Assembly: GCA_002387205.1 (NCBI GenBank)
Contig: DGLA01000003.1
Span: 1 to 30,396, forward strand
Direction of reading: 5' to 3'
Length of the DNA stretch: 30,396 bases
Origin: Stutzerimonas stutzeri
GTDB taxonomy: Bacteria > Pseudomonadota > Gammaproteobacteria > Pseudomonadales > Pseudomonadaceae
Position 1 is the stretch's first letter. Every line of letters begins with the position of its first letter. This document shows, in pieces, positions 1-6,720 of this stretch. The position numbers were made by a program, and so were the translations under genes. The notes under the pieces are model-generated. The model made no database searches. It worked only from the letters and a program-made list of their open reading frames with translations, and was not told the origin of the DNA.

Positions 1-424
1 TGTCCTCGTCGCCGAAGCCGATTGGCCAGCCGGGCACCTGGTAGTAGAGACTGGCGAGGCTGGTGTAGGCCGAACCGTCGAGTGCCGCCGGGTCGAGTTC
101 GATGGCCTTTTCCAGTTCGGCCTTGGCCTGCTTGACCAGCCCCAGCGCGCCGAGCCCGCCCTTGGCGCCGGCCCAGGTGCTGAGCACGATGCCATGCCAG
201 ATATGCAGTTCGGCGGCCTGCGGTTCGCCGACCACCGCGCTTTCGGCTTCCGAAGCGAGCCGGGCGAAAGCCGCTTCGCGCTGAGCCTCAGGCGTCTGGT
301 AGTTGATCTCGGCCCAGCGCGTCTGGATCTGGCGCAGCGACGATTCGCCGGCTGGACTGAGGGCGAAGGAGGATTGACTGGCCAGAGCCAGCATCAGGGC
401 ACACACGCCGAGCAGACGCTTCAT
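1..424 (-). CDS. Exported TPR-like protein, C-terminus beyond the window (partial)
   Basis: Only the first 141 residues are visible; the gene runs off the left edge. The N-terminus (MKRLLGVCALMLALASQSSFA) is a typical Sec signal peptide with cleavage expected after SFA, so the protein should be periplasmic or membrane-associated. The mature part is rich in Ala and Leu, and a stretch near residues 90-125 (KAELEKAIELDPAALDGSAY) has the look of a tetratricopeptide repeat. The start ATG overlaps the stop of the upstream dehydrogenase in an ATGA, so the gene is the translationally coupled last visible member of the five-gene operon. No catalytic residues can be identified. A role as scaffold or exporter partner for the pathway product is inference from position only. 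Confidence 0.75.
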   Translation of the reverse strand, partial: MKRLLGVCALMLALASQSSFALSPAGESSLRQIQTRWAEINYQTPEAQREAAFARLASEAESAVVGEPQAAELHIWHGIVLSTWAGAKGGLGALGLVKQAKAELEKAIELDPAALDGSAYTSLASLYYQVPGWPIGFGDED

Positions 425-1257
425 GAGTGTTCTCCGGTAGAGGTGGGTTGCGATGCGGGAGGCAGCGGTTGTCCGGCACGGGCGAAGCGCTTGATCACCG
501 GCAATTGCTTGCGCAGTGCCTGGTCGACCAGCCGCGGCAAGAGGCCGTTGAGGCGCACGAAGAGCTTTTCCGGCCAGCCAAGGTAGAGCTCTTCTCGCTC
601 GGCGGTGATGGCGTGGACGATCTGCCGCGCGACTTCCTGCGGATCATCCATCTCCACCTTCAGCTCGTCGTTCATCGCTACCACGTCGGCGCTGTTCATC
701 GCCGTACGGGTGGCGCGCGGCGCGATATAGAGCACCTTGATCTGGCTGTCGGCCAGCTCGCGGCGCAGCGCCTCGGAGAAGCCGCGCAAGGCGAACTTGC
801 TGGCGCAGTAGGCGGTGAAGCCGGGGTAGCCGATGGAGCCGAAAGTCGAGCCGAGATTGACCAGCAGCGCTCGCGGTTGCTGGCGCAGCAGCGGCAGTAA
901 CAGGTGGGTCAACTGCAGGGTGGCGGTGACGTTGACGCCGATCAGCCGGGCGATGGCGTCCTCGTCCTGCTGTTCGAGCAGGCTGAACTGATTGACCCCG
1001 GCGGCGTTGATCACACCGTTGAGGCCGCCAAAGCGGCGCGCGGCCTCCAGCACCAGCTGTCGCCCGCTGCGCTGGGTGAGGTCGGCCGCGACCAGGCTGA
1101 TCTGCCCAGGGTAACGGCGGGCCAGGCTTTCCAGCGCAATGCTGTCGCGCCCCACCAGCAGCAGCCGGGCACCACCGGCGCAGAGCCGTTCCACCAGCAG
1201 CTGGCCGATACCGCCGCTGGCACCGGTGAGCAGGAGGCGCGCGTCAGGCAAGTGCAT
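421..1257 (-). CDS. Short-chain dehydrogenase/reductase (SDR)
   Basis: A 278-residue classical SDR. The nucleotide-binding glycine motif TGASGGIG is at residues 11-18, NAAG at 84-87, Ser137 in LGSTFGS, and the catalytic pair Tyr150-x3-Lys154 in YCASK, so the active site is complete. It should oxidise or reduce a hydroxyl/keto group with NAD(P)H; the substrate cannot be read from sequence. The C-terminal part (about 220-278) has an amphipathic LFVRLNGLLPRLVDQAL stretch, seen in SDRs acting on lipid substrates. The start overlaps the end of the diiron-oxidase-like gene by 14 bp and the stop overlaps the next start, so it is part of a coupled operon. I infer it acts after the acyl-activating and oxidase-like enzymes. 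Confidence 0.9.
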   Translation of the reverse strand: MHLPDARLLLTGASGGIGQLLVERLCAGGARLLLVGRDSIALESLARRYPGQISLVAADLTQRSGRQLVLEAARRFGGLNGVINAAGVNQFSLLEQQDEDAIARLIGVNVTATLQLTHLLLPLLRQQPRALLVNLGSTFGSIGYPGFTAYCASKFALRGFSEALRRELADSQIKVLYIAPRATRTAMNSADVVAMNDELKVEMDDPQEVARQIVHAITAEREELYLGWPEKLFVRLNGLLPRLVDQALRKQLPVIKRFARAGQPLPPASQPTSTGEHS

Positions 1258-1915
1258 GGCTGTGCTCCGGCGCGCTCAGGCTGCGAAAGATGTCGCCGTA
1301 GAGGCGGTAGACCACCCGTGCGGTGTGCACCACGGCGGCCTTGTCATCCTCGTTATCGAGGCGGTTCATCAGGCGCTTGAAGAACTCGATGTGTTCCAGG
1401 TCCAGGCTGCCGTGGGAGGTCAGGTAGCTGAACGCCTTGGCCGTCAGGTCGAGCTTGTCCTGCAGCACGCCGGCGGCCTGGGTGGCCAGGGCGATGCTGG
1501 TGCCCTCCAGCACGTTGACCATGCCGAAGAAGCTCGCCGGGTTGTGCCGGGCGATGCGGTCGTAGACGTAGGCGACCATCAGCTCGGTGGGCAGCGCCGG
1601 CTGGCCATGGCGCACCGCCTCGGCATCGCCGCCGCAGGCGCGGATGTCGTTGAGGATCCATTCCTCGTGGCCGATCTCTTCCTCGATGTACTCGGCGATC
1701 GCCTCGCGCAGCCATTCCAGCCGCTCCGGCAGGCGCGCACCGCAGGCCATCAGCAGCGGCACCGTGTGTTTGACGTGGTGGTAGGCCTGGGTAAGGAAGG
1801 CGATGTACTGCGCGCGGCTGGCGGTGCCAGCGAGCGCCGAATGGATGATCGGCGCGGCCAACAGGTATTCGCGCTCGGCGCTGGTCTGCTGTTGCAGCTG
1901 GTCGAAGAATTCCAT
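1244..1915 (-). CDS. Heme-oxygenase-like diiron oxidase candidate (TenA/PqqC superfamily)
   Basis: A 223-residue all-helical protein of the TenA/PqqC/heme-oxygenase fold, commonly auto-annotated as TenA-family or iron-containing redox enzyme. TenA itself is a thiaminase and uses a catalytic Cys, but here the residues stand in the pattern of the diiron oxidases (UndA, SznF, BesC type): Glu80-x2-His83 in EEEIGHEEW, Glu137 in NVLEGTS, and His168-x3-Asp172-x2-His175 in SHGSLDLEH. All six expected ligands are present with UndA-like spacing as I recall it. It therefore probably binds two irons and oxidises an organic, possibly acyl, substrate with O2. It sits 15 bp after the acyl-activating gene and overlaps the SDR gene. 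No thiamine genes are nearby, arguing against thiamine salvage. Confidence 0.8.
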   Translation of the reverse strand: MEFFDQLQQQTSAEREYLLAAPIIHSALAGTASRAQYIAFLTQAYHHVKHTVPLLMACGARLPERLEWLREAIAEYIEEEIGHEEWILNDIRACGGDAEAVRHGQPALPTELMVAYVYDRIARHNPASFFGMVNVLEGTSIALATQAAGVLQDKLDLTAKAFSYLTSHGSLDLEHIEFFKRLMNRLDNEDDKAAVVHTARVVYRLYGDIFRSLSAPEHSHALA

Positions 1916-1930
1916 GGTGAACCTCGAAAG

Positions 1931-3376
1931 TCAGGGCTGAAGGGCGTTGATCGCCGATTGGTAATGGTTGAAGAGGGCGTTGCGACGCAGCCGGCCGTTG
2001 GCGGTGGCCAGGCCGTTGCTGGCGCTGAACGGCGCATCGGCACGCAGCCACTGGTGTACGCGGGCGTAATCCGGCAGGCCGGCATTGACCCGGTCGATTG
2101 CCGCCTGTAGCTCGGCGTCAGCCAGTCCGGGGCGGCGCGGTACCAGCACCGCGACGTTCTGCGCCAGCGCCTCGCCATGCAGCCAGGCTTGGGCGATCGG
2201 CGCCTGCTGGACCAGCTCGGCCTCCACCCATTCCGGGTTGACGTTGCGCCCGTAGGCGGTGACGAACTGGTGCTTCTTGCGCCCGTGCAGGACCAGGAAG
2301 CCATCTTCGAAATGGCCGAGGTCGCCGGTTGGCAGCCGCTCGCCGGTTAGCGGCGGCTCGCCGAGGTAGCCCAGCATGCGCGGGCCCCTGACCAGTACCT
2401 CGCCGTCGTCGGCCAGGTGCAGCTCGACGTGCGCCAGCGGCCGGCCGACCGTGCCGATGCGTCGCGCCTGCGGTGTATTCAGACAGACCACCGAGGCGCA
2501 TTCGGACAACCCGTAGCCCTCGAACACCGGCAGGCCGAGCCGCTCGGCGCGTTCCAGCAGCTGCGGTGCGACCCGGCCGCCACCGACGGCGATGAAGCGC
2601 AGCGAAGTCGGCAGCGGCACGCCCTGTTCGGCGGCGCTGACCAGCGCCAGCAGCAGCTGCGGCAGCAGAATCAGGCTGTGCGGCGGGTTCTCGTTCAGCG
2701 TCGCGAGCAGGCGCGGCAGCTCGAAACCCGCCGCACCGCTAAAGCCGATCTCGGCCAGCGGGCGCAGCTCGATCCGCGCACCTGCCAGCAGCGGCGCATA
2801 GAGCCCGGCGATGTTTTCCAGCAGGGTGGCCAGCGGCAGCACGCACAGGTGTTGCCGGACATCACACGGCAGGCTGGCCTGCCACAGGCTCTCGGCCACC
2901 GCCAGCTGCGCCTCGGCATCCAAGCAGACGCCCTTGGGCTGGCCGGTGGTGCCGGAGGTGTAGGTGATCTTGCAGGTGCCGGCCGGCACCGGCATCACGG
3001 CATCCGGCTGGCGCAGCAGCAGGCCGGCTTCAGCGGATTGGAAGTCGCAGCGCTCCGCGAGCGCGCCTGGCCTGCCGATCAGGCAGTCGATGCCGGCGTG
3101 GTTCAGCACATGCTCCTGCTGCGCCGGCGAAAAGAATCCCGGCAGCGGCACGCAGATCAGCCCGGCGCGCAGCAGGGCCAGATCCCAAAGCGCCCACTCC
3201 AGGCCATTGTCCAGCGCCAGGGCGACGCGCTGCACGCCGAGCTGCTGCAGCTGGCTGGCGCGTGAGGCCAGCTCATGGCGCAACTCGGCATAGCTCAGCT
3301 GGCGCGGGCCTTCGCTCAGCGCGATGCCGGCGTGCTGGTCGAGCGTCGTCCAGAAGCGTTCAGCTGCAGGCTGCAT
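1931..3376 (-). CDS. AMP-binding acyl-activating enzyme (ANL superfamily), catalytic Lys replaced by Arg
   Basis: A 481-residue acyl-CoA-synthetase-like protein, shorter than typical FadD (about 560). Visible ANL motifs are the P-loop TYTSGTTGQPKG at 138-149, GYGLSE at 287-292, the ribose-binding Asp352 in PTGDLG, and the hinge Arg366 in HGRKKHQFVTAYGRNVNPEWVEAEL, which is typical of long-chain acyl enzymes. The C-terminal motif that normally supplies the adenylation lysine reads LATANGRLRR (456-465), so Arg462 appears in its place. It should activate a carboxylic acid as acyl-AMP or use a preformed adenylate or thioester. The start lies 17 bp inside the end of the upstream hemolysin-family gene, and the diiron-oxidase gene follows after 15 bp. 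The substrate is probably a fatty acid, by inference. Confidence 0.88.
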   Translation of the reverse strand: MQPAAERFWTTLDQHAGIALSEGPRQLSYAELRHELASRASQLQQLGVQRVALALDNGLEWALWDLALLRAGLICVPLPGFFSPAQQEHVLNHAGIDCLIGRPGALAERCDFQSAEAGLLLRQPDAVMPVPAGTCKITYTSGTTGQPKGVCLDAEAQLAVAESLWQASLPCDVRQHLCVLPLATLLENIAGLYAPLLAGARIELRPLAEIGFSGAAGFELPRLLATLNENPPHSLILLPQLLLALVSAAEQGVPLPTSLRFIAVGGGRVAPQLLERAERLGLPVFEGYGLSECASVVCLNTPQARRIGTVGRPLAHVELHLADDGEVLVRGPRMLGYLGEPPLTGERLPTGDLGHFEDGFLVLHGRKKHQFVTAYGRNVNPEWVEAELVQQAPIAQAWLHGEALAQNVAVLVPRRPGLADAELQAAIDRVNAGLPDYARVHQWLRADAPFSASNGLATANGRLRRNALFNHYQSAINALQP

Positions 3377-4046
3377 GGGGCACCTCGCCGGTGAACAGCG
3401 GCTGGTAGCCGAGCCGCGCGTAGATGCCCAGCTGCAGCAGACGCTGGTGGCCGGGCAGGATCTCGCCGGCCATCAGCTGCGGGCGGCTGGCGTAGTAGCT
3501 GCCCCAGTCGGCCAGCTCGTCGCCCATCCGCGCCGGGTCGGCCGGGGCCAGCGCCAGTGGCTCCAGGGCCAGGCGCTGGAAGCTGTTGAGCAGGGCCGGC
3601 GTGCCGGTGAACACCACCCAGCGAAAGCCCTGGGCGACCAGCAGATCGGTCAGCGCGACGATCAAGAGCCGCGCCGAGGCGCTGCCAAAGGCAGCCAGGT
3701 TGCCGACTTCGACGATCTCCTCGCGCGGCACCGTACGCCCATGGCGCTGGCTCACGGCCTGCTCGATGGGCACGTCTAGATAGCGTTCGAGAAACAGCGG
3801 CCGGCGCCGGGCGCTGCGCAGGCCGACCGCGCCATGCACCTCGCCATTGTCGCCATGCAGGCCGAGCAGGCAGGGCATGAAATGACGCACCCGCGCCTGA
3901 TAGTGCTCGGCGAAACGCTGCTGGATGAAGTCTTCCAGCGCCGCGCGCCGCTTGCCTGCATCGGTTTGCGCCAGTTGCAGGCAGAGCGAAGGCTCGCGGC
4001 CAATGCGCGCCAGTACATCGGTGTGATCGACCCAGGGCAGTTCCAT
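3360..4046 (-). CDS. Thermostable hemolysin family protein (GNAT-like acyltransferase candidate)
   Basis: A 228-residue protein that I recognise as the thermostable hemolysin family (Pfam T_hemolysin) from FIQQRFAEHYQARVRHFMPCLLGL (about 40-63), the conserved REEIVEVGNLA (about 108-118) and a C-terminal LGIYARLGYQPLF segment. The name derives from Vibrio delta-TH. The layout of strands, an E-x-G-x-L core and a late LG-Y segment recalls the GNAT and acyl-homoserine-lactone-synthase folds, so an acyltransferase role is at least as likely as a toxin. There is no signal peptide and no membrane segment. It is first in the operon; GAGG lies 7 bases before the ATG, and a perfect PmrA box lies 47 bp upstream. 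The fold comparison is from memory and unproven. Confidence 0.8.
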   Translation of the reverse strand: MELPWVDHTDVLARIGREPSLCLQLAQTDAGKRRAALEDFIQQRFAEHYQARVRHFMPCLLGLHGDNGEVHGAVGLRSARRRPLFLERYLDVPIEQAVSQRHGRTVPREEIVEVGNLAAFGSASARLLIVALTDLLVAQGFRWVVFTGTPALLNSFQRLALEPLALAPADPARMGDELADWGSYYASRPQLMAGEILPGHQRLLQLGIYARLGYQPLFTGEVPHAACS

Positions 4047-4092
4047 CGGGGAACCTCGGTTAGAAGCCTAGGGCGGATTGTTGGGTCGCAAA

Positions 4093-4109
4093 CTTAAGGT
4101 TGTCTTAAG
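4093..4109. promoter_or_regulatory. Perfect PmrA-type box CTTAAG-N5-CTTAAG
   Basis: Two exact CTTAAG hexamers are separated by GTTGT in the space between the hemolysin-family operon and the SdiA-regulated gene. This equals the known PmrA (BasR) box consensus YTTAAK-N5-YTTAAK. Towards the minus-strand operon, a TAGGCT -10-like hexamer follows the second half-site after 22 bases, the spacing expected when the box overlaps the -35 position. The plus-strand side has only a weaker TGGCTT at this distance. Binding by PmrA is inferred from the match. Confidence 0.6.
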
Positions 4110-4136
4110 TGGTGATCGTTACCCCCATTACTGGCT

Positions 4137-4152
4137 TCGACGTTTTTTTCAC
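4137..4152 (+). promoter_or_regulatory. ColR box (perfect match), upstream of the SdiA-regulated gene
   Basis: TCGACGTTTTTTTCAC fits the published Pseudomonas putida ColR consensus YYNASNNYTTTTTCAC at all 16 positions. It lies 52 bp before the chosen ATG and just downstream of the PmrA box, so this promoter may answer to both systems. Confidence 0.65.
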
Positions 4153-4204
4153 ATGGCATTGGCTATGTTGCGCTCGCCTGCGATGTGAACAAGGACCCTT
4201 GCCG

Positions 4205-5155
4205 ATGCAAACCTCTCCGATCACCACCCAAAGCACGAGCATCTGGCGCAGCCGGCGCTACCCTGTGCTTGTTCTGGCCGCGCTGGTGATAGCGGGGCTT
4301 GCCACAGGCGTGACGCTGCACTGGAACGAGCGGCTGTACTTCTACCTGACCCGACAGATGAGCGAGACCGGAAATGACCTGTCGAACCGTTGGTTGCCTG
4401 GCTATGCGGTCGCCATTGACGGCAAACAGGTTGAAGGCATCAGCCGGAACCTGTCGGCGGTCAGCTATGACGGCGATCTCGACCGTCTCTTGGCTGTAGT
4501 AAACGGTGGACCTACCGAGCTCGTGGCATTGAGCAAAACAGGCGAACTGCTTGAGCGATATCCGCTGCACGGCTTCGGTGACATCGAAGGGGTGACCTAC
4601 ATGGGCCAGGGGAGGGTAGCGGTTTCGGATGAGCGCACCCAGCAGATCAGTATCTTCAGGCTACCGGCGCATGTCCGTCCGATCGATGTATCCGAGGCGC
4701 AGTTCTTCTCGCTCGGTATCAACCTCAACGGCAACAAGGGATTTGAAGGGCTGACATACGACGCAGCCGGTGACCGATTGTTCATCGTCAAGGAACGCAA
4801 TCCCCTGCAGCTCTACGAGGTGAGCGGTGTGGCGGCCAGCCTCGACGGGCGCATGCAGCTGGCGATTCATGATCGCAGTGACTGGATCGCCGATCAGGTA
4901 TTTGCCACGGACCTGTCAGACATCCAGTTCGACGCTGAAACCGGCCACCTGATCTTGCTGAGCGATGAGTCACGGCTGCTGATGGAGCTTAGCGGCAGCG
5001 GCAAAATGGTCAGCTATCGCAGCCTCAACGGCGTGTTCAGCGACCTGCGTCGCTCGGCACCGCAGCCCGAAGGTGTGACGCTCGACAACGACGGCACCCT
5101 GTATGTCGTCAGCGAACCGAACCTGTTCTACAGCTTTCGGCGCCATGGCACCTGA
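4205..5155 (+). CDS. SdiA-regulated domain beta-propeller protein (YjiK-like)
   Basis: A 316-residue protein. The start is set at the ATG preceded by AAGGA with 9 bases spacing; a longer reading from 4109 would run through the ColR box. Residues about 17-35 (YPVLVLAALVIAGLATGVTL) form a single membrane anchor, and the rest should lie in the periplasm. The body has the repeated blades of the SdiA-regulated family (Pfam PF06977): GDIEGVTYMGQGRVAVSDER, GFEGLTYDAAGDRLFIVKERNP, LSDIQFDAETGHLILLSDES and PEGVTLDNDGTLYVVSEPN. The molecular function of this family is unknown. A perfect ColR box and a PmrA box upstream suggest expression under envelope or metal stress. A related gene is, from memory, in the P. 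putida ColR regulon. Confidence 0.88.
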   Translation: MQTSPITTQSTSIWRSRRYPVLVLAALVIAGLATGVTLHWNERLYFYLTRQMSETGNDLSNRWLPGYAVAIDGKQVEGISRNLSAVSYDGDLDRLLAVVNGGPTELVALSKTGELLERYPLHGFGDIEGVTYMGQGRVAVSDERTQQISIFRLPAHVRPIDVSEAQFFSLGINLNGNKGFEGLTYDAAGDRLFIVKERNPLQLYEVSGVAASLDGRMQLAIHDRSDWIADQVFATDLSDIQFDAETGHLILLSDESRLLMELSGSGKMVSYRSLNGVFSDLRRSAPQPEGVTLDNDGTLYVVSEPNLFYSFRRHGT

Positions 5156-5166
5156 GCCGGCCCGCC

Positions 5167-5182
5167 TTCACGTTTCATTCAC
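5167..5182 (+). promoter_or_regulatory. ColR-like box with two mismatches, upstream of the lipoprotein gene
   Basis: TTCACGTTTCATTCAC matches the ColR consensus at 14 of 16 positions; the T-run is broken by CA. As in the other ColR-type promoters here, a TTGACA hexamer (5189-5194) ends exactly 12 bases after the box, and CAGACT follows 21 bases later. Confidence 0.45.
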
Positions 5183-5283
5183 ATCGGTTTGACAAAACCC
5201 TCACGGCACGCCGTGCAGACTCCCCACACGTCGCGGCATCCATCGGTGCTGCGGGTCTGTTCTGTCCTCCTTCGGGTGAATCC

Positions 5284-5700
5284 ATGACCGCTCGCCTTCA
5301 ATCCTTCAGCCATGCTGTCCGTCGGCATCGCAAATTCAACCGTCGCCAAGCGCTGCTCGCATTAATGTTCGCCGGCCTGTCTGTGGCCGGTTGCCAAAGT
5401 ACCGCGCAGCAACTGCTCGCCGAAGGCTACGCCCCGGAATACGTGGATGGTTTCGAGGCAGGCTGTGGCAGCGGCCGTCAGGCTGCTGGCGCACTGGCCA
5501 AGTTTCGCAAGGATGTGCCGCGATACCTGACCCAACCGCTCTATGCCGAAGGCTGGAGCGACGGCTATCGCCAATGTCAGGCGATGCAGGAGGCCAGTGG
5601 CGGCCTTGCCGAATGGCAGAGCCACTCGCTTGAGCGTCAGCGGGAACGTGAGTGGCGTCATCATGTCGATCAGGCCAAGGCTCAGGCGTATCGTCGGTAG
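5284..5700 (+). CDS. Small predicted lipoprotein of unknown function
   Basis: A 138-residue protein. A basic N-terminal region of about 21 residues precedes a hydrophobic stretch (ALLALMFAGL) and a lipobox VAGC with the lipidated Cys at position 37, so it should be a lipoprotein; Gln at +2 favours the outer membrane. The mature part has GYAPEYVDGFEAGCGSGR and LYAEGWSDGYRQC, two similar G-[FW]-x-[AD]-G-x-x-x-C blocks that look like a short internal repeat with paired cysteines. The C-terminus is highly charged (ERQREREWRHHVDQAKAQ) and probably helical. I do not recognise a named family. It stands alone between a ColR-type promoter and a strong terminator, so it is likely a ColR target. Confidence 0.78.
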   Translation: MTARLQSFSHAVRRHRKFNRRQALLALMFAGLSVAGCQSTAQQLLAEGYAPEYVDGFEAGCGSGRQAAGALAKFRKDVPRYLTQPLYAEGWSDGYRQCQAMQEASGGLAEWQSHSLERQREREWRHHVDQAKAQAYRR

Positions 5701-5761
5701 GCGCCAGGCTTCAATTCGGAGCCGCCCGGCCGATTCGACCACTCCCGCTGCGACTGGAAAA

Positions 5762-5787
5762 CGAAACGGCCACATCGGGCCGTTTCG
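5762..5787. terminator. Bidirectional rho-independent terminator
   Basis: A perfect 10-bp stem, CGAAACGGCC and GGCCGTTTCG, encloses the 6-base loop ACATCG. On the minus strand it is followed by TTTT and on the plus strand by a weaker GTTTCT tract. It separates the convergent lipoprotein and PAP2 genes. Confidence 0.8.
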
Positions 5788-5807
5788 ACGTTTCTGGCTC
5801 GTACCGA

Positions 5808-6551
5808 TTACAACAGCCCTGGCGTTGCTTCAACGACAGACGTCTGTGCATTACCTGCTCGATACAGCACCAGCCGGTAGCAGGCCAGACAAATCGTCCA
5901 GTCGAACAGCAGGGTCCACAGGTTGTGCGAGAAGAAGTGTGCGCCCTGCATCACCCGCCCGACCGAAAGCACCGTCCCCAATCCCAGCGCTACGGCCAGC
6001 GCCACCCGAGCGGCACGCGGTCTGCGGTCACGCAGCACGAAGAACAACGCCAGCAGGGAGAAACCGGCCGATGCATGGCCGCCGGGCCAGCAGCGCCCGG
6101 GCTTGAGTGTCGGTGCGCGCTCGCTGAGCAACGGCGTGAAGATTTCAGCGCCGCCGAACTCGACAAGGCTCCACGGGCAATGCACGCCAGTGAGCGCCTT
6201 TAGCGGCGTGACGATGCTGGTCGACAGCCCCAGCGCCAGCACCAGATAGCCCAGCGAGCGTCGCCACGGTGCCAGCCGCGTCGGCAGCAGGCTGAGCAGG
6301 AAGCCACCGATGGCAAGCACGCCGATGGCGATCACAGCCTGTTTGATTCGGTCGTGCAGGAGGTCTTCGAGCAGCCAGCTGTGTCGGCCGACGAATCCGA
6401 TGCCCGGTTCGTAGAACAGGCGTGACAGGGCAAAGTCGAGGTTGCTCTGGTCGCCGACCAGCAGGGCCACCATCAACGCCGCCGGCAGACCGAAGCCGAG
6501 GGCAAAGTTGAACGGACGGCTGGCGGCAGGCGTATTCGGTGCGATGGACAT
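5808..6551 (-). CDS. PAP2-family phosphatase (membrane lipid phosphatase)
   Basis: A 247-residue polytopic membrane protein of the type 2 phosphatidic acid phosphatase family. The three phosphatase motifs are visible: KALTGVHCP (about 118-126), PGGHASAGFS (about 155-164) with the catalytic-assist His, and SVGRVMQGAHFFSH (about 196-209) with the nucleophilic His. The Arg of the usual K-x6-RP motif is Cys here, as I recall for a Pseudomonas subgroup. About six hydrophobic helices surround the site, facing the periplasm. TGGAG lies 7 bases before the ATG. It follows the LtaS-like gene closely (37 bp from that gene's restored stop), so the two are probably co-transcribed from the ColR-type promoter. 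Substrates could be phosphatidic acid, undecaprenyl-PP or lipid A phosphate; the sequence does not decide. Confidence 0.88.
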   Translation of the reverse strand: MSIAPNTPAASRPFNFALGFGLPAALMVALLVGDQSNLDFALSRLFYEPGIGFVGRHSWLLEDLLHDRIKQAVIAIGVLAIGGFLLSLLPTRLAPWRRSLGYLVLALGLSTSIVTPLKALTGVHCPWSLVEFGGAEIFTPLLSERAPTLKPGRCWPGGHASAGFSLLALFFVLRDRRPRAARVALAVALGLGTVLSVGRVMQGAHFFSHNLWTLLFDWTICLACYRLVLYRAGNAQTSVVEATPGLL

Positions 6552-6588
6552 CTGGGCTCCAGAGGCGCCGCGAACGGCGCCGGCAGGC

Positions 6589-6720
6589 TCAGCGCTGGCT
6601 GAGATGGGTGGCGGCGGGTTGCGGGTGTTTCCAGCTCAGCAGGGCGTGGCCGTAGTCATAGCTGGCGCCCTGGTAGTAGGCGATATCGCGGCGGACCAGC
6701 GGGTCGGCCGACGTGCAGCG
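6589..6720 (-). pseudogene. Out-of-frame C-terminal tail of the LtaS-like gene (frameshift)
   Basis: In the reading frame shifted relative to the main gene, this stretch encodes ADPLVRRDIAYYQGASYDYG followed by HALLSWKHPQPAATHLSQR and a TGA at 6589-6591. This is a sensible continuation: Pseudomonas homologues as I recall them end with an RDIAYYQGASYxYxHxLL segment. In the frame that is open from the start codon, the same bases give an Arg/Ala/Thr-rich tail of low quality. One missing base around 6705-6720 would explain it. It may be a real mutation or a sequence error. Confidence 0.7.

Noticed and set aside
1139..2110. Long open frame on the plus strand across the operon
   Set aside because: It runs antisense to three well-supported coupled genes and shows only Val/Gly/Gln-rich low-complexity protein.
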